The notes under the pieces are model-generated. The model was not told where the DNA came from and searched no databases. It worked only from the letters and a program-made list of their open reading frames with translations. The translations under genes and the position numbers were made by a program. This document shows positions 9,052 through 16,004 of a stretch of 40,971 nt of DNA, in pieces. The number at the start of each line of letters is the position of its first letter. Position 1 is the stretch's first letter. The stretch spans positions 1-40,971 of the forward strand of contig JAISQR010000134.1 of the NCBI GenBank assembly GCA_031274035.1. The letters run 5' to 3'. Source of the stretch: Treponema sp. (lineage in GTDB: Bacteria > Spirochaetota > Spirochaetia > Treponematales > Breznakiellaceae).

Positions 9052-10216
9052 TTTTTGTACCGACGCGGGTTTTGTAAGTCTTAACAAAAAAGGAGAACAG
9101 ATCTGCGGGGATCATGTTGAAATAATTCCCGGTGATAATCTTACCATAGCGGTACTTGCTGACGGTCTTGGCAGCGGTGTTAAAGCGAATATACTATCCA
9201 CATTAACAGCGAAGATCATTTCTACCATGATGGCCAATTCCCTGACCATAGAGGACTGTGTCTCCGCTATCGCCGCTACCTTGCCTATCTGCAAGGTAAG
9301 GCAGATTGCCTATTCCACCTTTACCATAATCTGTATAAAAAACAATTTAGATGCGGAAATTATTCAATATGATAATCCGCAGGTAATTCTTTTGAGGGAC
9401 GGGAAGAATTATCAATATTCCAATACATCGGAAATTATGGAAAATAAGATCATCTACAAGAGCCGGCTTAAACTGCACGAAGATGACACCTTTATCGCAA
9501 TTAGCGATGGGGTAGTTCATGCCGGAATCGGCAATGTTCTCAATTTCGGCTGGCAAAGGGATAATATCGTTCGATTTATGGAAGATGTATACGAAAAAGA
9601 TCTAACCGCAAAAACCCTTTGTTCGATTCTGCTTAATAAATGCTATTCCCTCTACGGAGGAGAACCCGGCGATGATACGACTGTCTGCACTTTAAAGATA
9701 CGTCAGCGGCAGCCGGTTAATCTGCTCATCGGTCCTCCCTCCGATCCTCAAGATGTAAAAAAAATGATGGTTCTCTTTTTTTCAAAAGAAGGAAAACATA
9801 TAGTTTGCGGCGGCACTACTTCGGATTTAGCGGCCCGGCATCTTGGTAAAACTTTGATAACCGGCTTCCCCCGTTATGTTGACGCTCAAATACCTCCTAC
9901 CGCCGCAATAGAAGGAGTGGATCTGGTTACAGAAGGCGTTATCACCATAAACAGAGTTTTGGAATATGCCAGGGATTATGTCCTTAATAATGAAAACTAT
10001 GCTCACTGGAATTACGGAAAGGACGGGGCGTCCCAAATAGCCCGCCTCCTTTTTAAAGAGGCCACGGATATTAATTTTTATGTAGGAAAGGCAATCAATC
10101 CTGCCCATCAAAACCCGGACCTTCCCATCGGTTTCAGTATCAAGATGCGTTTGATTGATGAATTGGCGTCTTGTCTTAAACAAATGGGAAAGCAAATTAA
10201 AGTAAGTTATTTTTAG
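9044..10216 (+). CDS. SpoIIE/PP2C-type serine phosphatase domain protein with extra C-terminal domain
   Basis: DHVEIIPGDNLTIAVLADGLGSGVKAN; DTFIAISDGVVHAG; GEPGDDTTVCTLKI metal-binding Asp motifs. Start overlaps the stop of the sensory hydrogenase gene. Confidence 0.85.
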   Translation: MNNFCTDAGFVSLNKKGEQICGDHVEIIPGDNLTIAVLADGLGSGVKANILSTLTAKIISTMMANSLTIEDCVSAIAATLPICKVRQIAYSTFTIICIKNNLDAEIIQYDNPQVILLRDGKNYQYSNTSEIMENKIIYKSRLKLHEDDTFIAISDGVVHAGIGNVLNFGWQRDNIVRFMEDVYEKDLTAKTLCSILLNKCYSLYGGEPGDDTTVCTLKIRQRQPVNLLIGPPSDPQDVKKMMVLFFSKEGKHIVCGGTTSDLAARHLGKTLITGFPRYVDAQIPPTAAIEGVDLVTEGVITINRVLEYARDYVLNNENYAHWNYGKDGASQIARLLFKEATDINFYVGKAINPAHQNPDLPIGFSIKMRLIDELASCLKQMGKQIKVSYF

Positions 10217-10227
10217 GAGAGTATTAT

Positions 10228-10713
10228 ATGGGTATACAATTTAGTTATGAAGCTGTTGATGGAATTGTGGAAGAATTGGGAGGGAAACCAAGTTCAATTA
10301 TTGCAATCCTCCAGAAAATTCAGGAACTTTACCGTTATCTGCCGCCTCAAGTATTTCCTCATTTAGCAAAAAAATTTGGGGTAAGCGAGGCCCGTATCTA
10401 CAGCGTGGCAACCTTTTATGAAAATTTTTCTTTGGAGCCTAAAGGAGAATATATCATAAAAATTTGCGATGGTACTGCCTGTCATGTAAGGAAATCTATC
10501 CCTATACTGAACAAACTCCGTGAAGTATTAGGGCTTTCGGAAAAAAAAATAACCACCGACGATCTAGGGTTTACCGTGGAAACCGTTTCATGTCTGGGGG
10601 CCTGCGGTCTTGCACCGGTTATGACAGTGAACGATACAGTCCATCCTGCCATGACTCCCGTGAAAGCGGAAACCCTGCTCGCGGAACTTCAGGCCGAAAG
10701 AAATACACACTAA
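10228..10713 (+). CDS. NuoE-like [2Fe-2S] hydrogenase/NADH dehydrogenase 24 kDa subunit (HydC-like)
   Basis: VATFYENFSLEPKGEYIIKICDGTACHVRKS; CLGACGLAPVM cluster motif. Confidence 0.9.
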   Translation: MGIQFSYEAVDGIVEELGGKPSSIIAILQKIQELYRYLPPQVFPHLAKKFGVSEARIYSVATFYENFSLEPKGEYIIKICDGTACHVRKSIPILNKLREVLGLSEKKITTDDLGFTVETVSCLGACGLAPVMTVNDTVHPAMTPVKAETLLAELQAERNTH

Positions 10714-10716
10714 GAA

Positions 10717-10757
10717 CGGGGTAGTTTCAAAACTCGGCTGATTTTGAAACCACCCCG
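10717..10757 (+). promoter_or_regulatory. Long intercistronic stem-loop
   Basis: CGGGGTAGTTTCAAAA-ctcggctga-TTTTGAAACCACCCCG: 16-bp arms with one mismatch; no T tract. Confidence 0.8.
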
Positions 10758-10774
10758 AATTAAAGAGAGGAAAT

Positions 10775-12679
10775 ATGTTGACGGATAGAAGCTCTTTACG
10801 GAAAGTTAGAGCGGCGTATGAAACAGCGCTCAATGCGGAGAAAAAAAAGATACTTGTTTGCGCCGGGACAGGGTGCGTTTCGTCAGGATCGATGGCCATT
10901 TACGAAGAACTTATTTCATTGATGAATAAACAAAACATAGTCTGTTCTGTAGAACTCCGCCTGGAATCTGAATCGGACAATGAAACGGTAAATTTACACC
11001 CGGCTGTAAATCCTATCGGAGTAAAACGGAGCGGCTGTCACGGCTTTTGTGAAATGGGTCCGCTTATTTTGATTGAACCCGAAGGGTTTCTTTATACCAA
11101 GGTACAACTTGCGGATTGTAAAGAAATAATCGAACAAACAATATGTAAAGGGATCGCTGTAGAAAGACTCTCCTACCGTAAAAATGGGAACACGTATCCT
11201 AAAAGAAATGAAATTCCGTTTTATGGCAAGCAAACCCGCCTGGTGCTGGAACATTGCGGACAGATAGACGCAACTTCAATCCGGGAATACTTTGCCGTAG
11301 GGGGCTATCAGGCTTTTGAAAAAGCCCTCTTTGATATGAGCGCCGGCCAGATTATCGATGAAATCTCCGAATCAAACCTCCGCGGACGGGGAGGCGGAGG
11401 TTTCCCGGCAGGGCGTAAATGGTCCCAGGTTAAGCGGCAGACGGAAGGGCAAAAGTATATTGTTTGTAACGGAGACGAAGGGGATCCCGGCGCGTTCATG
11501 GACAGAAGCGTTATGGAGGGAGACCCCCACCGTATGATAGAAGGTATGCTTATCGGAGCCTTGGCCTGCGGCGTTTCCGAGGGATATATCTATGTCCGCG
11601 CCGAATATCCCCTGGCAGTAAGCCGGTTAATGACTGCTATTGAACAGGCAAAGGAATACGGTCTTATCGGAGAACGTATACTGGGGACAGCTTTCAGTTT
11701 TGATCTGCATATTAACCGCGGAGCAGGAGCCTTTGTATGCGGCGAGGGCAGCGCCCTTACCGCATCTATTGAAGGAAAACGGGGAATGCCCAGAGTTAAG
11801 CCTCCCCGTACCGTTGAACAGGGACTTTTTGAAAAACCGACGGTACTTAACAACGTAGAAACATTTGCCAATGTACCCCTCATTATAAACCGCGGTGCGG
11901 CGTGGTATAAATCTATAGGCCCCGCTAACAGCCCTGGTACAAAAGCCTTTGCCCTTACCGGTAATATTGAAAACACCGGCCTTATTGAAGTGCCTATGGG
12001 AACAACCCTACGGGAAATTATCTTTGATGTGGGCGGCGGCATGAAGGGAAACGGAGAATTTAAGGCCGTTCAGATCGGCGGTCCATCGGGGGGCTGCCTT
12101 ACCGCCGAACATCTGGATCTTCCGGTGGATTTTGATTCACTTAAAAAGGTTGGCGCCATGATAGGATCCGGCGGACTTGTGGTTATGGACGATCAAACCT
12201 GCATGGTGGAAATAGCCCGCTTCTTTATGAACTTTACCCAAAATGAGTCCTGCGGAAAATGCGTTCCCTGCCGCGAAGGTACTAAACGGATGCTCGCCAT
12301 CCTTGAACGTATCGTTGCGGGTGAAGGCAGGGAAGAGGATATAGATCTGCTCCTGGAGTTGGCGGATACTATTTCTGAAACAGCCCTGTGCGGTCTCGGA
12401 AAGACCGCCCCGTTTCCGGTTGTAAGTACCATTAGAAGTTTCCGCGGCGAATATGAAGCTCACATACATGAAAAACACTGCCCCGCGGGAAGCTGCCGGA
12501 AGTTAAAGCGCATTTATATAAAAGCGGAAAAGTGCAAGGGGTGTTCCAAATGTTCCCGCGTCTGCCCGGTAGGTGCAATCAGCGGTAAGATAAAAGAACC
12601 CTTTGCAATAGATACGGCCAAGTGTATTAAATGCGAAGCCTGCATTGAAGCATGTCCCTTTAAGGCGATAGCAGGTTAA
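10775..12679 (+). CDS. NuoF-like flavoprotein hydrogenase subunit (HydB-like) with N-terminal thioredoxin-like [2Fe-2S] and C-terminal 2x[4Fe-4S] domains
   Basis: NLRGRGGGGFPAGRKWSQ; CNGDEGDPGAFMDRSVMEGDPH; ESCGKCVPCREGTKRM; C-terminal CKGCSKCSRVCP and CIKCEACIEACP. Confidence 0.95.
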   Translation: MLTDRSSLRKVRAAYETALNAEKKKILVCAGTGCVSSGSMAIYEELISLMNKQNIVCSVELRLESESDNETVNLHPAVNPIGVKRSGCHGFCEMGPLILIEPEGFLYTKVQLADCKEIIEQTICKGIAVERLSYRKNGNTYPKRNEIPFYGKQTRLVLEHCGQIDATSIREYFAVGGYQAFEKALFDMSAGQIIDEISESNLRGRGGGGFPAGRKWSQVKRQTEGQKYIVCNGDEGDPGAFMDRSVMEGDPHRMIEGMLIGALACGVSEGYIYVRAEYPLAVSRLMTAIEQAKEYGLIGERILGTAFSFDLHINRGAGAFVCGEGSALTASIEGKRGMPRVKPPRTVEQGLFEKPTVLNNVETFANVPLIINRGAAWYKSIGPANSPGTKAFALTGNIENTGLIEVPMGTTLREIIFDVGGGMKGNGEFKAVQIGGPSGGCLTAEHLDLPVDFDSLKKVGAMIGSGGLVVMDDQTCMVEIARFFMNFTQNESCGKCVPCREGTKRMLAILERIVAGEGREEDIDLLLELADTISETALCGLGKTAPFPVVSTIRSFRGEYEAHIHEKHCPAGSCRKLKRIYIKAEKCKGCSKCSRVCPVGAISGKIKEPFAIDTAKCIKCEACIEACPFKAIAG

Positions 12680-12695
12680 GAATTGTAAAAATTCC

Positions 12696-12730
12696 AGAGC
12701 CCGCTAAGAACCAGGTTCGCGGGGGAGCTT
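12696..12730 (+). promoter_or_regulatory. Intercistronic nested hairpin
   Basis: AGAG-CCCGC-taag-AACCaGGTT-c-GCGGG-ggAGCTT. Confidence 0.55.
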
Positions 12731-12767
12731 TAGGGCGAGGTAGTTTATTTTAAGGATTTCTATAATG

Positions 12768-14516
12768 ATGAAAGAGTATATGATAATTGACGGAATTCCG
12801 ATTGAAATACAGGAAGAAAAAAACATCCTTGAACTGATCCGTAAGGCAGGGATAGATATTCCAACCTTCTGCTATCATTCGGAACTTTCAATTTACGGCG
12901 CCTGCCGGATGTGTATGGTAGAGACTGAAAAAGGCGGCCTTGAAGCCGCCTGCTCAACGCCGCCCCGGGCAGGAACGCAGATTAAAACAAATACGGATAA
13001 GCTGCGTAAGTACCGCAGGATGATTTTGGAATTGCTCCTGGCAAACCATTGCCGGGATTGCACCACCTGCGGAAATAACGGAAGCTGCAAACTTCAGGAC
13101 CTGGCGAAACGTTTCAATATTCAGAACGTCCGCTTCCCCAATACCGCTGAAAACCCGGACATTGACGATTCTTCACTCTGTATAACCCGCGATCAGAATA
13201 AGTGTATTCTCTGCGGCGATTGCGTCAGAATGTGCAACGAGGTGCAGGCTGTGGGGGCCATTGATTTTGCCCACCGGGGATCAAACATGAAGGTAAGCGC
13301 CCTGTTCGGCAGAAAGATAGCCGAATCCTCCTGTGTGGGCTGCGGCCAATGCGCGGCGGTTTGTCCTACAGGCGCTATTGTGGTAAAGAATGATACCGCT
13401 AAGGTCTGGAAGGCTCTGGACGACAAACGCATAAAGGTAAGCTGTCAAATCGCTCCGGCGGTTCGGGTTGCGGTGGGGCGGGAATTCGGCTTAATCTCAA
13501 ATAAAGGTTCGGAGGGTAATGATATAGGTCTTATTATCGCCGCGCTCAGACGTTTAGGTTTTGATGAAATATACGATACCGCCACCGGAGCTGACCTTAC
13601 GGTGCTTGAGGAAGCCAACGAATTAATCAAGCGTCTTGAAGATCGGAAAGAAGAGAATCCTTCCAGATCGAGTGCAGGGATGCCCCTCTTTACTTCATGC
13701 TGCCCTGCCTGGGTTCAATTTGTGGAGAAACAGTATCCCGAATTATTACCCAGTCTTTCAAGCGCCCGTTCTCCTATGCAGATGTTTGCATCGGTTATTA
13801 AAGAGGAAGTAAGCCTAAGTTCAAGCCGTACCCATGTGCATATAGCTATCATGCCCTGTACCGCTAAAAAGTTTGAGGCTGCCAGGGATGAATTTAAAAT
13901 TAATGGAATACCCCAGGTTGATTATGTGATTACCACCCAGGAATTAATCCGTATGATAAAAGAATCGGGGATACTCTTTTCTGAATTAAGCCCTGAATCG
14001 GTAGATATGCCCTTTGGAACCATCACCGGCGCGGGGTTGATTTTCGGGGTTACCGGCGGTGTAACCGAAGCGGTAATACGGAGGATCTCCGGGGATAAAT
14101 CCTCAACGGCGCTTATGGCCTTGAGTTTTCAGGGGTTTCGGGGCATGGATGGGATCAAAACCGCAAAGATTATGGCGGGTGAACGGGAACTCAGCATTGC
14201 CGTTGTAAGCGGCCTTAAAAACGCGGCCGGTATTATTGAAGGCATTAAAAGCGGACAGAGCGAATACCGCTTTGATTTTGTTGAAGTAATGGCCTGTCCC
14301 GGAGGCTGTGTCAGCGGTGCGGGTCAACCCCAGGCGCTGCCGACGGTTAAAGAAGAACGGGGAAAAGGTCTCTATTCGGCAGATAAACTCTGCGCTATCA
14401 AACGGTCTGAAGAGAATCCCCTTATGATGAATCTATACAACGGCCTGCTCAAAGGGCGGGTCCACGAATTATTGCATGTTAAATACGGCCGCGATAAGGA
14501 GAAAATCCATGCTTGA
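12768..14516 (+). CDS. hydA: [FeFe]-hydrogenase catalytic subunit (NAD-linked/bifurcating HydA-like)
   Basis: N-terminal [2Fe-2S] ferredoxin-type domain; multiple 4Fe-4S motifs; H-cluster motifs TSCCPAWVQFVEKQYPELLP, MPCTAKKFEA, EVMACPGGCVSGAGQPQ. Alternative ATG at 12765. Confidence 0.95.
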   Translation: MKEYMIIDGIPIEIQEEKNILELIRKAGIDIPTFCYHSELSIYGACRMCMVETEKGGLEAACSTPPRAGTQIKTNTDKLRKYRRMILELLLANHCRDCTTCGNNGSCKLQDLAKRFNIQNVRFPNTAENPDIDDSSLCITRDQNKCILCGDCVRMCNEVQAVGAIDFAHRGSNMKVSALFGRKIAESSCVGCGQCAAVCPTGAIVVKNDTAKVWKALDDKRIKVSCQIAPAVRVAVGREFGLISNKGSEGNDIGLIIAALRRLGFDEIYDTATGADLTVLEEANELIKRLEDRKEENPSRSSAGMPLFTSCCPAWVQFVEKQYPELLPSLSSARSPMQMFASVIKEEVSLSSSRTHVHIAIMPCTAKKFEAARDEFKINGIPQVDYVITTQELIRMIKESGILFSELSPESVDMPFGTITGAGLIFGVTGGVTEAVIRRISGDKSSTALMALSFQGFRGMDGIKTAKIMAGERELSIAVVSGLKNAAGIIEGIKSGQSEYRFDFVEVMACPGGCVSGAGQPQALPTVKEERGKGLYSADKLCAIKRSEENPLMMNLYNGLLKGRVHELLHVKYGRDKEKIHA

Positions 14517-14754
14517 GTTATGTGTATGTATCGGCAGTTCATGCCATATTAAAGGATCCTATAATGTCATTCAAACTTTCCAGCAGCTTATCGAGGAAGA
14601 AGCCCTCCATGATAAGATTACCTTCAAATCCAGCTTTTGCCAAAAGCAATGTCAGCATCCGGGTGTGGCGGTTTCAGTGGACGGAATCATCCATCAGGTA
14701 AGTACGGAAAAGGCAAAGGAATTTTTTATTACCCAAGTGATAACAAAGGTATAG
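14509..14754 (+). CDS. Small thioredoxin-like [2Fe-2S] protein
   Basis: MLELCVCIGSSCHIKGSYNV...CQKQCQHPGVAVSVDG. Start overlaps the hydA stop. Confidence 0.8.
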   Translation: MLELCVCIGSSCHIKGSYNVIQTFQQLIEEEALHDKITFKSSFCQKQCQHPGVAVSVDGIIHQVSTEKAKEFFITQVITKV

Positions 14755-14814
14755 GGCGGGTCATTCCCAAAAACTGAAGTTTGGGGAAGGTCTTGGGTAT
14801 CCTCTATGCGCATA

Positions 14815-14845
14815 ATCCGTTAAAAAGTAAAATTTTTTAACGGAT
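14815..14845. promoter_or_regulatory. Perfect 12-bp-arm palindrome between the hydrogenase run and rex
   Basis: ATCCGTTAAAAA-gtaaaat-TTTTTAACGGAT. Confidence 0.7.
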
Positions 14846-14864
14846 ACCTGTTAATTTTCCTAAG

Positions 14865-14886
14865 TTATGCTATAATTGCAGCATAA
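14865..14886. promoter_or_regulatory. Operator-like palindrome overlapping the rex -10 element
   Basis: TTATGCT-ataattgc-AGCATAA; the TATAAT at 14871-14876 lies across the left arm and spacer. Confidence 0.5.
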
Positions 14887-14900
14887 GACAAGGAGCGCTT

Positions 14901-15581
14901 ATGAAAAACTTTAAAATATCCGCGGCTCCTTCGGTGCGAAGGCTGCCTTCATATATGCACATAATCCGTAATTTGCAGCGCGAAGGGAAAGAGTATATTT
15001 CAGGGTCCGTTATAGCCCATGAATTAAGCCTGGATTCTATTCAGGTACGCAAGGACCTCTCTATAACCGGCATAATAGGCAGGCCGAAGAAGGGCTATCC
15101 TGTAAATACTCTCATAGATGCCATAGAACATTTCCTGGGCTGGGATTCTCTTCAGGACGCCGTATTGATAGGTGTAGGGAATCTGGGGTCTGCGCTGCTT
15201 GGGTATTCGGAATTTCAATTTCATGGGCTTAATATCATGGCTGCTTTTGATACCAATCCAAAAAAGATCGGCTCTACCATTCATGGACTTAGAATAATGA
15301 ATGCCAATACTATGGATATTCAAATTCGTAATTTTGGAGTCAGAATAGCAATTTTGACAGTGCCGTCCGATAATGCCCAGGAAGCCGCGGATATATTGGT
15401 TAATGCGGGGATCGAAGGTATCTGGAATTTTACCAATGTAAAACTTAAAGTCCCGGATACTGTCGTAGTGCAAAGAGAGGACCTTTCGTCAGGTTATGCT
15501 ATGCTTTCGGTCAAACTAAATGTAAAGCGGCGGGACAGAGAAGCAAAGCCGGAGCAGCCCTGCGTTGCAAGCATGACTTGA
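14901..15581 (+). CDS. rex: Redox-sensing transcriptional repressor Rex
   Basis: HTH (LSLDSIQVRKDLSITGIIGRPKKGYPV) plus Rossmann domain (VLIGVGNLGSALLGYSEF, AAFDTNPKKIG). Confidence 0.95.
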   Translation: MKNFKISAAPSVRRLPSYMHIIRNLQREGKEYISGSVIAHELSLDSIQVRKDLSITGIIGRPKKGYPVNTLIDAIEHFLGWDSLQDAVLIGVGNLGSALLGYSEFQFHGLNIMAAFDTNPKKIGSTIHGLRIMNANTMDIQIRNFGVRIAILTVPSDNAQEAADILVNAGIEGIWNFTNVKLKVPDTVVVQREDLSSGYAMLSVKLNVKRRDREAKPEQPCVASMT

Positions 15582-15715
15582 AAGAATTATACCTATGATA
15601 TATAATAGGCAGGGTCTGTAAAGTCCTTATGTTCAGATAAAGAATGAAAATTGCGGCCCTGTGCCGAAGGGTCGCGGCAGGCGGGGTTCGTCATTACGCA
15701 GCGTGAACAGAAGGG

Positions 15716-15802
15716 GCTGATAGGAGTTTGTTGCGCATCGCGCATAAAATGGTATAAATATTCATAAATATGAATATTTATACCTTGCAAACTCCTATCA
15801 GC
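15716..15802 (-). repeat. Intergenic palindromic repeat, copy 3 (inverted relative to copy 2)
   Basis: GCTGATAGGAGTTTG...CAAACTCCTATCAGC perfect 15-bp termini; central GGTATAAATATTCA-taaata-TGAATATTTATACC. Confidence 0.9.
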
Positions 15803-15933
15803 ATGCCCGTTTTGGGCCTTCCGCCCAGCAGCCAGTTTCTGCCTTAGCTCTTCGCCGTCTGTCCAGGGCTTTGAAAATAATTCCCCTTAGGGACTGTTCT
15901 GAGAGGCTTGTGTTTTAGAAAGATTATATGATC

Positions 15934-15963
15934 TTGACAATATTATAGAGATAATGGCATAAT
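15934..15963 (+). promoter_or_regulatory. Sigma70-like promoter for the caspase-like gene
   Basis: TTGACA, 18 bp spacer, CATAAT. Confidence 0.5.
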
Positions 15964-16004
15964 CAATTATATTTGTAAATATGAAATTATTAAGGGGGGA
16001 GTAA

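Noticed and set aside
7336-14516. Full hydrogenase operon including maturases
   Set aside because: No HydE, HydF or HydG maturase is encoded in this window, so these must lie elsewhere if the enzymes are active.
15593-15790. 65-aa minus-strand ORF MQGINIHIYEYLYHFMRDAQQTP
   Set aside because: Encoded mainly by repeat copy 3; no RBS or independent protein support.
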